From Alteromonas marina (GTDB lineage: Bacteria; Pseudomonadota; Gammaproteobacteria; Enterobacterales; Alteromonadaceae): 64,000 bases of DNA. The translations under genes and the position numbers were made by a program. The DNA is taken from contig NZ_JWLW01000066.1 in the NCBI RefSeq assembly GCF_000808575.1, positions 310,001-374,000 of the forward strand. The letters run 5' to 3'. The notes under the pieces were generated by a model. It worked only from the letters and a program-made list of their open reading frames with translations, was not told where the DNA came from and made no database searches. Below, piece after piece: positions 9,691 to 18,456 of the stretch; positions within the stretch are counted from its first letter, which is position 1, and every line of letters starts with the position of its first letter.

Positions 9691-10355
9691 TAGTTTTGAC
9701 TCACTTTTAAAGAATATGCGATGGCAAACGGTGCCAATGCCGCAGCCAATAAAAGCATGGCGGCAATAATAGCAAGTTGCGCATGATAAGGTAATTGCAG
9801 TGCGGCAGAATCCACAGCCGACGTGGCAAATATCAGTAACGGAATAAAGACAGGGATAAGTAGCAGTGCCAACAGCACTCCGCCTTTTTGCAATCCAACG
9901 GTAAGCCCTACTGCGATGGCACCAATTAAGGACAGTAATGGCGTGCCCAATAACAAAGTTAAGACAAGGGCGATATACATATCGACCGTTAAATTCAAAA
10001 ACATGGCTAGTAGCGGAGACAACAGTAATAATGGTACAAAGCTAACCAGCCAGTGGGTAACCACTTTTACCGCACTCACCGCTGGTAATGGCATACCAGA
10101 TAACATGTACTGCTCTAACGACCCGTCTTGAAAGTCATCGCGAAAAAGCCTTTCCATCGCCATAAGCGATGACAAAATTGCCGCAATCCATATTACCCCT
10201 GGCCCAATGCGCTGAAGGGTGTCGGGAGACGGACTAACGCCTAAGGGAAATAAGGTCACCACCATTAGCAAAAACATCAGAGGTTGCACCAATTCCGCTT
10301 TTTGCTTGAACGCAATGTGCATGTCGCGTTTAAAAATTCCTTGATAAAGTGACAT
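9690..10355 (-). CDS. ccmB: Heme exporter permease CcmB
   Basis: CcmB is the membrane subunit of the CcmAB ABC transporter, whose ATP hydrolysis releases heme-loaded CcmE from CcmC. It has 221 residues and six hydrophobic segments; the early cytoplasmic stretch FRDDFQDGSLEQYMLSG is the family's conserved loop. It shares one base with both ccmA and ccmC. Confidence 0.95.
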   Translation of the reverse strand: MSLYQGIFKRDMHIAFKQKAELVQPLMFLLMVVTLFPLGVSPSPDTLQRIGPGVIWIAAILSSLMAMERLFRDDFQDGSLEQYMLSGMPLPAVSAVKVVTHWLVSFVPLLLLSPLLAMFLNLTVDMYIALVLTLLLGTPLLSLIGAIAVGLTVGLQKGGVLLALLLIPVFIPLLIFATSAVDSAALQLPYHAQLAIIAAMLLLAAALAPFAIAYSLKVSQN

Positions 10356-10978
10356 TAAAAGCGGTACTCCAGGTCAAATACGCGGTGTTCCCCAGCCTGT
10401 TCTGACAGTGGTTGATGCGAAGTAGTAATGATGAGACCGCCGCGACCAACGTGCTCTTTCATACTTTTTTCAAGCATGTGAATCCCTTTCACATCAAGCG
10501 CTGTAAACGGTTCGTCCAGTATCCACACCTTTGCTGGCTTTAGCCACAGTCTCGATAGTGCAACGCGACGTTGTTGACCGGCCGATAAATACCTTACGGG
10601 CACATCTTCAAGTCCAACTAATCCCACTTTCTCTAATACATCAAAAAGCGTGTTAACAGGCACCGATACATTATGTTGAGCTAGCCAGAACGATAGATTG
10701 TCTAGGGCAGAGAGACTGCCGTTAGTTCCGCTTTTATGGCCAAGATAAAAAAGGTCTTGGTAATAACCTGTCTTGTCCGCTGAAATGTCCATGCCGTTGT
10801 ACAATACTGCACCTGAATCAGGCGAACTCAGTCCTGTTAAAATGCGCAGCAAGCTGGTTTTCCCTGCACCGTTAGGACCGCGTAAATACAGCAACTCACC
10901 GGGTTCGACAACCAGTGAAAGCCCTTCAAAAAGGGTTCTGTCTCGTTTGCTGCAGGTTAATTCGCGCGCCTCTAACAC
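10355..10978 (-). CDS. ccmA: Heme exporter ATP-binding protein CcmA
   Basis: CcmA is the ATPase subunit of the CcmABCD complex and the first gene of the ccm operon. Visible motifs are Walker A GPNGAGKTS (residues 34-42), the ABC signature YLSAGQQRR, Walker B VWILDEPFTALD, and the H-loop histidine in TTSHQ. Length 207 equals the family norm. The promoter must lie in the 280-base gap shared with the divergent FliK-like gene; I could not identify it with confidence. Confidence 0.95.
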   Translation of the reverse strand: MLEARELTCSKRDRTLFEGLSLVVEPGELLYLRGPNGAGKTSLLRILTGLSSPDSGAVLYNGMDISADKTGYYQDLFYLGHKSGTNGSLSALDNLSFWLAQHNVSVPVNTLFDVLEKVGLVGLEDVPVRYLSAGQQRRVALSRLWLKPAKVWILDEPFTALDVKGIHMLEKSMKEHVGRGGLIITTSHQPLSEQAGEHRVFDLEYRF

Positions 10979-11258
10979 TACCTGGCTACTCCAACCTTAA
11001 AAAGAGGTTCTAAAAAATGGCGCTAGTCTACCACATGAACGCTTTTTCGCAGTCGCGAATTCCAATTAAATATGATTTACTTCAATGACAAAGGTATTTT
11101 TCCTAAGAGCCATCCGTCGTGAGTAAGTGTTATCCCTCCGCCTTAAGGATGAATTCTTTTGCTTCATCTTATCAACTGGTCAATAACAAAACTGCCAAAC
11201 AGAGCTTTGCTATACTTAAATAAGTAAGGAAAAGCGCGACATTGCCGATATCTCAATT
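10979..11258. other. Divergent intergenic region between ccmA and the FliK-like gene
   Basis: A 280-base AT-rich gap that must contain the ccm promoter (minus) and the promoter of the FliK-like gene (plus). TATACT at 11211-11216 could be a -10 box but has no good -35 at 17 bases. TAAGGAAA (11225-11232), 11 bases, then GCCGATAT (11244-11251) resembles a sigma-28 flagellar promoter (TAAAGTTT-N11-GCCGATAA), but only half of the -35 matches and it would start transcription at the ATG. Confidence 0.3.
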
Positions 11259-13841
11259 ATGACAACACCACTATCATCTCTATTGGCAGCCGCTCTAAAT
11301 CAAACAACTGGCCCGACGTCGCCTGTCTCGGCCGCTTTATCGTCTACAGATGCCGCTACTCAAGGATCTAGTCGAGGAGCAACGCCTGTGATTGCCAACG
11401 CTGCGCTTTCGCAGGCTACCGCTTTAGACAATGCGGCGAAAGTGATAGTTGAACGCTTGCCTGAACGAGTGCTTTCGATAACGGTTACACCAAATAATAT
11501 ATCGTCAGCAGCTCAAGTACTTAACGTTGTCTTACCCGCAGAAGTTAGCGCTAAACTCTCCAAACACGCTATTCATAATGCGCAAATTGCTCTTCTGCCC
11601 CAAACTTCAGACCAGATTTCAAACCCAGAAACGAAAAGTGTTCAAAATGCTTCTCAAAGTCAGTTAAGCGCTCAATCTGCAATACTCCTTTCTACAAGTT
11701 TGTCTCAACAAGGCGCGTCATTGTCTGCGCCTGATAAAGCTGAATTACTGAAAGCTGTGGCACAAGCGCTTGCTGCAAATAACGCCGCCGTTACCCTGAA
11801 AGGTCAACTTTCTATTTCTACAAAAAATGAAAGCTTCGGGCAGCTCTTGCTCACTACGGCTAAAAACGAGGTTGTTGCTCTTACAGACATAAACACTGAA
11901 AAGCTGGATAGCACGGCGAAAGCAGCGCTTCAAAAGCTGGTCGGCCAGCAGGTCGTTATAGGACTAAGCCGAGCTAGCAACGGTGGAATCGCGCTGCAAA
12001 TCTCTCAAGGTTTTTCCAATGAAAGCGCCACTCCAAGGGCCAACCACAATAACTTCGCCGTTATAACCCATAAAAACGTAAGTACCAACTTACAGCAACA
12101 GCTTATTTCCAGCGCTCTTACGCAAGGTGGCATAGCCGTAGAGCATAACTTGAGCAACCCGCCTCGCCTAAGCGCGCTGTTAGAAAGTTCAGGTACTGAC
12201 ACTAACGCGTTAAAAGTGCTTTCTGCGTTAACCTTAATGGGTAGCAAACTCTCAATTCGCACTGCGCAACAAAGTGCGTTATTACAAATAAGTTTACCGC
12301 AGAGCAAGGCCCCTTCCCTTTCAGCTCCAACTTTGAATCTGGAGCAGGTAAATAAACTTAACCTTTCACAATTACCAAAAGTGACGGCGAAAGGGCTCGA
12401 TGCCGTCACGGGAAATCGCTCGCTCGAAGCCTCTTCATCCATTACAAACCTAAAAGCAGCGGCTCCCACATCGCTTAAAGGAACGGACGTACACAACGCG
12501 ATTAGTACACTTTCTCGGGTATTACTGAGCCAAACAGGCAGTACCAGCCAAGCATTAAGCCAACTCGTTGCTATTGTTGAGAATGGAAAGTTACCGCCCG
12601 GCAGCGGCGCTACTCAAGCACATGGAGCCCAGCATTTCGATAAAATTTTGCAGCTCCTAAAAGGTCTTGATGCACTCAACGCGAAACCTTCGCAAGTTAA
12701 AATATCTAATGGAGAGTTTGTCGGCCCGCCTAAGCCTTCCAGTGAACAACTGCTAGCAAAGGCAAAAACTTCTCTGACTGACGGAAAAGATACCATGTCA
12801 TCCGAGACTATTGGCATGCAAGGAAAAGACAGTGGAAGTAAGCCTTCACTTGTGTCATTTACCTCTCTCGCGCAAGCATTAAGCACACAGGCCAAAGGCT
12901 TATCAAATAGCTTACTGAGTAATATCGCTGCGCAACTTGCGGCTACACAAAGTAAAGGCGCAGAGATGTCATCTGTGATTTCAGATAGCCCCACCAGTCT
13001 AGCCGGCTCAAAAACAAACGAAAGTGTAGCTGGTGAGAACGTAGGCGCTGTCGGCGAATTAAAAAACGGCGCGAAAAAACTAGCGCCCGATATGAATGAA
13101 CAAGGATTGTCGCAACGCTTGCAGCAGCTGATATCCACACAGGCGTTAGTTACCACACCAATAAACTTAACCTCTCCCGTAAACGCTTCCAACTTCGTTC
13201 AAGGGCTGGTCGCCTTAGTTCAATTAGCACTAGCGGGGCGTGCCATGCAGCGTCAGCCTGGCTTAAAAACGCAAATAGATGCGCCTGACTCTATCGTTTC
13301 AAAAACGTTAGCGAATATGGGGGTAACGACTCAACCAAGTCGCGTTAGCCAAGACATGAACCAACTAGACGGCCGACAACAGCTGCTTTCTCAACTTAAG
13401 ACACTGTTAAGTAGCCACCAGCAAAACAAAATTGCTAATGTGGACAGCCGTATTCAAGGACAAGATAGTTTTTATTACATTTTGCCATCACTTTCACAGC
13501 AGCACAGTCCGCCAGAGCTCTTGATAAAACGAGAGCAAGGTGGGCAGAACAACAAGCACGCACCAGCAGGCCAGCGTTCTCTTTGGAATATCACGATGAA
13601 ACTGGATATTGGTGACAGCGGACAAGTGTTGGCAAAATCAAAAATTGATAAAAGCACCATTACTTTAGACTTATATGCATCCAACGATGAAGTACTTAAG
13701 CGTATTGGCGATACCCTACCCTATTTACATAAACGCCTTACTGCCCTCGGCCTGGTTGTTGAAAACACCAGCTACCAGCGAGGCCACATACCGGACACAT
13801 TAAATTCGCGCCCTCATCAAATTTTTGAAACTAGGGTTTAG
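11259..13841 (+). CDS. FliK-like flagellar hook-length control protein
   Basis: An 860-residue protein very rich in Ala, Ser, Gln, Leu and Thr with no hydrophobic segment, matching FliK-type molecular rulers, which have a long disordered N-terminal part and a compact C-terminal domain. The C-terminal section (about residues 730-860) shows the FliK_C pattern: RSLWNITMKLDIGDSGQ, then LYASNDEVLKRIGDTLPYLHKRLTALGLVV. FliK measures the hook and switches export specificity by contacting FlhB; the next gene, 11 bases on, encodes an FlhB-type C-terminal domain. No other flagellar gene is near. There is no clear Shine-Dalgarno before the ATG. It may be a second FliK or an effector for another export system. 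Confidence 0.75.
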   Translation: MTTPLSSLLAAALNQTTGPTSPVSAALSSTDAATQGSSRGATPVIANAALSQATALDNAAKVIVERLPERVLSITVTPNNISSAAQVLNVVLPAEVSAKLSKHAIHNAQIALLPQTSDQISNPETKSVQNASQSQLSAQSAILLSTSLSQQGASLSAPDKAELLKAVAQALAANNAAVTLKGQLSISTKNESFGQLLLTTAKNEVVALTDINTEKLDSTAKAALQKLVGQQVVIGLSRASNGGIALQISQGFSNESATPRANHNNFAVITHKNVSTNLQQQLISSALTQGGIAVEHNLSNPPRLSALLESSGTDTNALKVLSALTLMGSKLSIRTAQQSALLQISLPQSKAPSLSAPTLNLEQVNKLNLSQLPKVTAKGLDAVTGNRSLEASSSITNLKAAAPTSLKGTDVHNAISTLSRVLLSQTGSTSQALSQLVAIVENGKLPPGSGATQAHGAQHFDKILQLLKGLDALNAKPSQVKISNGEFVGPPKPSSEQLLAKAKTSLTDGKDTMSSETIGMQGKDSGSKPSLVSFTSLAQALSTQAKGLSNSLLSNIAAQLAATQSKGAEMSSVISDSPTSLAGSKTNESVAGENVGAVGELKNGAKKLAPDMNEQGLSQRLQQLISTQALVTTPINLTSPVNASNFVQGLVALVQLALAGRAMQRQPGLKTQIDAPDSIVSKTLANMGVTTQPSRVSQDMNQLDGRQQLLSQLKTLLSSHQQNKIANVDSRIQGQDSFYYILPSLSQQHSPPELLIKREQGGQNNKHAPAGQRSLWNITMKLDIGDSGQVLAKSKIDKSTITLDLYASNDEVLKRIGDTLPYLHKRLTALGLVVENTSYQRGHIPDTLNSRPHQIFETRV

Positions 13842-13852
13842 GTAAAGCGTTT

Positions 13853-14170
13853 ATGACTGATTCGCAAAAGACAAAACGCGCCATCGGCCTAAAATATGAC
13901 GGCGGCGATAAGAAAAACGCACCTAAAGTGGTAGCAAAAGGCTACGGAGATTTGGCGGAAGCCATTATAGCCATGGCTGAAGAAACCGGGATATTAATTC
14001 ATGAAGACCCTTACTTAAGCGAAGTCCTTGCTACCCTTGATGTGGGGCAAGATATCCCTGAATCGCTGTATTATGTGATTGCCGAGTTACTCGCCTATTC
14101 TTATGTCCTTCAAGGAAAAATCCCTCCTGGTTGGGAGGGAATTATCAAGCGTATCGACTTTGAAGTGTAG
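13853..14170 (+). CDS. Orphan FlhB C-terminal-domain protein (type III export switch family)
   Basis: A 105-residue soluble protein corresponding to the cytoplasmic C-terminal domain of FlhB/YscU. IGLKYDGGDKKNAPKVVAKG matches the segment just after the autocleavage site, and DVGQDIPESLYYVIAELLAY matches the conserved helical end. The membrane part of FlhB and the NPTH cleavage motif are absent; the sequence preceding the homology is only MTDSQKTKRA. It therefore cannot self-cleave and resembles a free post-cleavage fragment. It follows the FliK-like gene by 11 bases, so the two are almost surely co-expressed. Such small FlhB-like (FhlX/FlhB2) proteins are known in flagellated bacteria; their role is poorly defined. 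Confidence 0.85.
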   Translation: MTDSQKTKRAIGLKYDGGDKKNAPKVVAKGYGDLAEAIIAMAEETGILIHEDPYLSEVLATLDVGQDIPESLYYVIAELLAYSYVLQGKIPPGWEGIIKRIDFEV

Positions 14171-14253
14171 TAAACACAAAACTAAAGCGTATTGAGCCTG
14201 CACTTCGAGTATCAATTTTGTCCACCACATAAAAAACCTTGCTGACATAAAGA

Positions 14254-14278
14254 ATAAGCCCGCTTTTAGCGGGCTTGT
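14254..14278. terminator. Probable terminator between convergent genes
   Basis: AAGCCCGC (14256-14263) pairs perfectly with GCGGGCTT (14269-14276) around TTTTA. It lies between the FlhB-like gene and the convergent ABC permease gene. Neither side has a long T run, so the direction is unclear; it may serve both. Confidence 0.65.
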
Positions 14279-14305
14279 TACAAGAATGCTAGGTAAGCAG
14301 CTTTG

Positions 14306-15502
14306 TTATCTAAACAGAACCTTTTCTTTGTTAAACCAATGGATACAGAAAAAAATCAATCCGGTTGCAATCACTGCGGTAGACGTAAATATGCCAAAGA
14401 GCGCAAAGTAGTCCATGGTACCTTTGAACAGCTCTTTCATCGCTAGGGCAACGTTAGTCAGCGGTACCCAAACCCAGCCACCTTTAAGCTCTACACCCGG
14501 CATCATGGCTATAATTACAGGGAAAATAACCACCATAATCAGTGATCCCATATAGCTTTGCGCTTCTTTAAACGAGCGAGCATAAATTGAAAGTGATAGC
14601 AGGATAGCGGCGAAAACTGCTACTACCGGCACCAACATTAAGAAGATCAGCAAGAAGTCTACAAGACCAATCATCGACATGATCTTAACCACAAACTCAA
14701 CGGCCATGCCTTGCGATAACACCAGCCCCCATATAGCCATGGAAGAAACGGTAATAAGCGCAGTAATTATCCCCGCAGTAGCGATAGTAAAGAATTTACC
14801 CAGTACCAGCTTATGACGGTCCATCGGCGATATAAGTAGCGTTTCTAATGTACCCCGCTCTTTTTCACCGGCACCTAAGTCAGCCGCTGGGGCCATGGCG
14901 CCTTGAAGGCACAAGATGAAGATGAAATATGGCAGCATACCGCCTAAGCGTTCACCCCAAACTTCGCGATCGTCGGCGACATTTTGCTTTTCTATCTTGA
15001 TTGGCTTTAGCAAGGCCTCTTGCTGAGTTTCATCTAGATTAAGCTGCGCAAAGGCAGTCTGCTGGAAAGCATCGGTATATTCATCAATGATGTCGGATAC
15101 ACGCCCCATCACCTTATTAAGACCAGCATCGTTGAGATAAAGCTCAATCTTATGCTGACCTGAACGCAAAACATCGCTATCAAAGGTTTCGGGAATAACC
15201 AAAACAAAATCTAGTGTTTCGTTTTTGATGAGTTTGGCGTAGTCAGTCTCATCGCCAATCGCAACCGATTCGAACTTATCAGATGCGTCATTAAAAGACT
15301 GCACAATTGCAGGCGCGTAAGCTTCACCCACTATCGCGTATTTAAGTACTTTGTTTTCCGCTTTATCCGCCGCTGAACTCATGAAAAAGAACGCGACACC
15401 AAAAATCGCTGGGAATAACAAAAGCGGCAAACCAATCATGAATATGATGGTTTTCTTATCCCGTAATAGCTCTTTGAATTCTTTTTTAAAGATTAACCAC
15501 AT
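14306..15502 (-). CDS. ABC-2 type export permease (NatB-like)
   Basis: A 398-residue membrane protein with the ABC-2 layout: one N-terminal membrane segment (about residues 17-40), a large extracytoplasmic domain (about 45-185), then five or six membrane segments. The loop GAGEKERGTLETLLISPMDR between them is the conserved ABC-2 signature. The large loop after the first segment is typical of the NatB/DrrB group. It pairs with the ATPase gene immediately upstream, which it overlaps by 17 bases. NatAB exports sodium in Bacillus, and sodium export would suit a marine cell, but substrate assignment from sequence is not safe. Confidence 0.88.
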   Translation of the reverse strand: MWLIFKKEFKELLRDKKTIIFMIGLPLLLFPAIFGVAFFFMSSAADKAENKVLKYAIVGEAYAPAIVQSFNDASDKFESVAIGDETDYAKLIKNETLDFVLVIPETFDSDVLRSGQHKIELYLNDAGLNKVMGRVSDIIDEYTDAFQQTAFAQLNLDETQQEALLKPIKIEKQNVADDREVWGERLGGMLPYFIFILCLQGAMAPAADLGAGEKERGTLETLLISPMDRHKLVLGKFFTIATAGIITALITVSSMAIWGLVLSQGMAVEFVVKIMSMIGLVDFLLIFLMLVPVVAVFAAILLSLSIYARSFKEAQSYMGSLIMVVIFPVIIAMMPGVELKGGWVWVPLTNVALAMKELFKGTMDYFALFGIFTSTAVIATGLIFFCIHWFNKEKVLFR

Positions 15503-16307
15503 TGCCCATCTCCGCAGAATCCATTGATAGTGTTTTTAGGAAGCTCTTATGCATTTGCCCGCCAGCCCCGTCATTACCAGACAAAGCGCTAAAGGCAGCT
15601 AGCGAGTCGTTAAATACCGTTTCACCTTGGTTAATCACGGTCACCTTGTCACAAAGGGTTTGCACCTCATCAAGATGGTGAGTAGAGAAAATAACCGGGG
15701 TACCTTTATCTTTAAGGCGTTGAATAAATTCCATCACGGTACTGGTTGCCATAATATCAAGGCCGGTAGTAGGTTCATCAAGTACCACTAGTTCAGGCTC
15801 GTGTATAACAGCGCGAGCAATAGAAACTTTTTGCTTCATCCCTGATGAGAAATTCTCGGCTCGTCTATCAAGGAAGGTTTGCATATCGAGTAAATCAGCT
15901 AACTCTTCAATACGCGCGTTAATCACATTTTTTGGAATACCATGCAACTCACCGAAGTAGCTAATATTCTCTCGGCCACTCAAACGACCGTAAAGGCCCG
16001 TTGAGCTGGATAAAAAGCCAATTTTTTTACGTGCAATATTAGGGTTAGAAAGCACATCCTCACCACCAATAATAACTTTCCCGCTATCAGGCTTTAGTGC
16101 TGTTGAAAGCATGCGAAGTGTGGTTGTTTTGCCTGCTCCATTTGGCCCTAACAGCCCAAGTACTTGGCCTTTTTCGCAAGTAAACGACACATCTCTTACC
16201 GATTGGAAATAGCGTCCTTTTAGTCGCGGGTCCTTTTTTTCCTGTTCGCTAAGCTTTTTCGGGTTCTCCACCTCAAAGCGCTTAGCAAGGCCTGATATTT
16301 CAATCAT
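15486..16307 (-). CDS. ABC transporter ATP-binding protein (NatA-like)
   Basis: The 273-residue ATPase partner of the overlapping permease. Walker A is LLGLLGPNGAGKTTTLRM, the signature is NFSSGMKQKVSIARA, Walker B is LVVLDEPTTGLDIMA, and the H-loop is STHHLDEVQTLCD. An insertion of about 20 polar residues near residue 20 (KLSEQEKKDPRLKGRYFQ) lies just before the first beta strands; I have seen this in NatA-like proteins of marine gammaproteobacteria. The C-terminus after Walker B is short, ending in a non-catalytic tail. The gene leads the two-gene unit and its promoter lies in the AT-rich gap upstream. Confidence 0.9.
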   Translation of the reverse strand: MIEISGLAKRFEVENPKKLSEQEKKDPRLKGRYFQSVRDVSFTCEKGQVLGLLGPNGAGKTTTLRMLSTALKPDSGKVIIGGEDVLSNPNIARKKIGFLSSSTGLYGRLSGRENISYFGELHGIPKNVINARIEELADLLDMQTFLDRRAENFSSGMKQKVSIARAVIHEPELVVLDEPTTGLDIMATSTVMEFIQRLKDKGTPVIFSTHHLDEVQTLCDKVTVINQGETVFNDSLAAFSALSGNDGAGGQMHKSFLKTLSMDSAEMGNVVNL

Positions 16308-16624
16308 TTCCCTTCCCTCTTCTCACGTGTGAACAGTAGCACCGTTCATTATTGCTGTAGGCTTGCTTTGCTGTAGCCGCAAATTATGCCGTTTTAATTG
16401 TTTAAAATTGTTTTAGCGTACTTAACCAGCTTAGGCTGCGATAGCCATTGCATCCTAGTAGTCTGTATTTACAAAAATTTATTACAGCATTCCTTGTTTT
16501 TATTTGTTGTACAAGTTTCAGCCACACATTAAGTGTTAGTAAATATTTCTTAATATACCCCTTGATGAAGCCATAAAAAAACCCACCTAGCGGTGGGTTC
16601 TTAGTATGCAGTTAAGCGTTAATT
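16308..16624. other. Intergenic region between the ABC ATPase gene and recA
   Basis: A 317-base AT-rich gap. It holds the recA terminator at its right end (16572-16600) and should hold the promoter of the ABC exporter genes. No recX-like reading frame is present, although recX often follows recA. Confidence 0.6.
16572..16600 (-). terminator. Intrinsic terminator of recA
   Basis: On the minus strand AACCCACC pairs with GGTGGGTT (plus positions 16580-16587 and 16592-16599) around a four-base loop and is followed by a run of seven to eight T. It begins about 25 bases after the recA stop. Confidence 0.9.
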
Positions 16625-17671
16625 TTACTCAGGGAGCACATCGTCTTCTTGCTGAGGTATCGCTTCCTCTGCTTTCATTGTTTTAGAAAGCAAAAGTTCT
16701 TGGCGGATCTTGGTTTCAATCTCGTTTGCGATCTCAGGGTTCTCTTTCAAGAACTTCATTACGTTCGCTTTACCTTGACCAATGCGGTCGCCCTTGTAGC
16801 TATACCAAGCACCCGCTTTATCAACTAGCTTTTGCTTAACACCAAGGTCGATAAGCTCAGCTTCTTTGCTGATACCTTCACCGTAGCGGATCATAAATTC
16901 AGCTTGCTTAAACGGAGGTGCAACTTTGTTCTTCACTACCTTAACGCGAGTTTCGTTACCGACTACCTCGTCGCCTTCTTTAACTGCACCAATTCGGCGA
17001 ATGTCTAGACGAACAGAAGAGTAGAACTTAAGCGCGTTACCACCGGTTGTAGTTTCTGGGTTACCAAACATAACACCAATCTTCATACGAATTTGGTTAA
17101 TGAAGATACACAGTGTATTTGAACGCTTAATGTTTGCAGTTAGCTTACGCAATGCTTGCGACATTAGACGTGCCTGAAGACCAACGTGAGAATCACCCAT
17201 GTCACCTTCAATTTCAGCTTTAGGTGTAAGCGCCGCTACCGAGTCAACAATAACAACATCTACCGCACCTGAACGTACTAGCATGTCGCAAATTTCTAGC
17301 GCTTGCTCACCAGTATCAGGCTGAGATACCAATAGCTCGTCAATGTTTACGCCTAGTTTCTCAGCGTATACAGGGTCTAGGGCATGTTCAGCATCAACGA
17401 AAGCACAGGTTTTACCTTTGCGCTGCGCTTCAGCAATAACTTGAAGTGTTAGCGTGGTTTTACCTGATGATTCTGGTCCGTAGATTTCAACAACACGTCC
17501 ACATGGCAAACCGCCTATACCTAGAGCGATATCAATGGTAAGTGAGCCAGTAGAAATCGCTTCAATATCCATGGCCTGGTTATCGCCTAAGCGCATGATT
17601 GCGCCTTTACCAAATTGCTTTTCAATTTGGCCAACTGCGGCGGTTAAAGCTTTTGATTTGTTATCGTCCAC
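16625..17671 (-). CDS. recA: Recombinase RecA
   Basis: RecA drives homologous recombination and, as a filament on single-stranded DNA, triggers LexA self-cleavage in the SOS response. The 348-residue protein has Walker [11 protein letters not shown] (about residues 66-75), the conserved [27 protein letters not shown], the loop 2 region [17 protein letters not shown] and an acidic C-terminal tail ending QQEDDVLPE. The promoter carries a perfect LexA-type CTGT-N8-ACAG box. It is preceded by pncC on the same strand, the common gammaproteobacterial order, but recX does not follow. Confidence 0.98.
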   Translation of the reverse strand: MDDNKSKALTAAVGQIEKQFGKGAIMRLGDNQAMDIEAISTGSLTIDIALGIGGLPCGRVVEIYGPESSGKTTLTLQVIAEAQRKGKTCAFVDAEHALDPVYAEKLGVNIDELLVSQPDTGEQALEICDMLVRSGAVDVVIVDSVAALTPKAEIEGDMGDSHVGLQARLMSQALRKLTANIKRSNTLCIFINQIRMKIGVMFGNPETTTGGNALKFYSSVRLDIRRIGAVKEGDEVVGNETRVKVVKNKVAPPFKQAEFMIRYGEGISKEAELIDLGVKQKLVDKAGAWYSYKGDRIGQGKANVMKFLKENPEIANEIETKIRQELLLSKTMKAEEAIPQQEDDVLPE

Positions 17672-17754
17672 GTATGTATCCTCTAGGATTTGCGGTTAAA
17701 TTCTGCATTGGTGTTTTCCATGTCTTGTATGAAATTACCAAATAATGATCACAT

Positions 17755-17782
17755 TCTATACTGTACAAGCATACAGTTTCAA
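17755..17782 (-). promoter_or_regulatory. recA promoter with embedded LexA (SOS) box
   Basis: On the minus strand the -35 TTGAAA (17777-17782) and -10 TATAGA (17755-17760) are separated by 16 bases, and those 16 bases (17761-17776) are exactly CTGTACAAGCATACAG on the plus strand, a CTGT-N8-ACAG LexA box. A bound repressor would cover the whole spacer, giving tight SOS control. Confidence 0.92.
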
Positions 17783-17791
17783 CCCGTGTTT

Positions 17792-18331
17792 TTAATTTTC
17801 ACTCAACATTTTAATTAACTGAGTAATGGCAAAGCTAATAGCGTGTTGACGAACCTCGTCGCGATTGCCGCTAAACACCTGTTTGATTTGCGCTTCGTGC
17901 TCCCCACATAAAAAGCCAAACCACACTGTGCCCACCGGTTTTTCTTCGCTGCCACCGCCAGGGCCGGCAATGCCACTAACCGTTACAACAAGTTGCGCAC
18001 CGCTATTACGGCGCACGCCTTCAGCCATTTCTTTCACCGTTTGCTTCGACACCGCGCCGTACTCTTTTAGCGTCTGCTCTGTTACGCCCAGTATGCTTTG
18101 CTTTGCGTCGTTTGAGTACGTCACCCAGGATTGGTTAAACCAATCAGAACTGCCAGCTACGCTGGTAAAAGCAAAAGCGACTCCACCGCCTGTACACGAC
18201 TCAGCGCTTGATACAGTCCAACCTTTTTCCCTTAGTGCGTCGCCTAACACCTGAACTTGCGCAGATAATGCGCTATCAAGCGTTAAAGGGGTGGCGTTTG
18301 CTGTCGAATCAGTTGAAAATGTTGTGCTCAT
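17792..18331 (-). CDS. pncC: Nicotinamide-nucleotide amidohydrolase PncC (CinA C-terminal type)
   Basis: PncC deamidates nicotinamide mononucleotide to nicotinic acid mononucleotide, recycling the NMN that NAD-dependent DNA ligase releases. The 179-residue protein is the stand-alone CinA C-terminal domain: SSAESCTGGGVAFAFTSVAG near residues 41-60, NQSWVTYSNDAKQSILGV, and the glycine-rich VSGIAGPGGGSEEKPVGTV. A polar N-terminal extension of about 25 residues precedes the domain. The gene sits upstream of recA on the same strand with the SOS promoter between them, and is divergent from mutS. Confidence 0.93.
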   Translation of the reverse strand: MSTTFSTDSTANATPLTLDSALSAQVQVLGDALREKGWTVSSAESCTGGGVAFAFTSVAGSSDWFNQSWVTYSNDAKQSILGVTEQTLKEYGAVSKQTVKEMAEGVRRNSGAQLVVTVSGIAGPGGGSEEKPVGTVWFGFLCGEHEAQIKQVFSGNRDEVRQHAISFAITQLIKMLSEN

Positions 18332-18456
18332 TTGGATATACCTAATTACACCTGTTGTGCTTTATCAGATCTTCGCTTGATCTTAGTGGGCGTGAGTTTA
18401 TCATTTATTCCCCTCAACAGGCATTAAACCCAGCAACAAATTCGCAGAGGCATTTT

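Noticed and set aside
11225-11251. Sigma-28 promoter for the FliK-like gene
   Set aside because: The GCCGATAT half fits, but the -35 half matches poorly and transcription would start at the ATG; kept only as a low-confidence remark.
12005-12496. 163-codon minus-strand open frame
   Set aside because: Lies wholly inside the FliK-like gene on the opposite strand, with no ribosome site; low-complexity Ala/Ser/Gln codons of that gene keep the reverse frame open.
14306-16307. Naming the ABC exporter NatAB (sodium pump)
   Set aside because: Architecture fits, but many ABC-2 exporters share it; substrate cannot be read from sequence.
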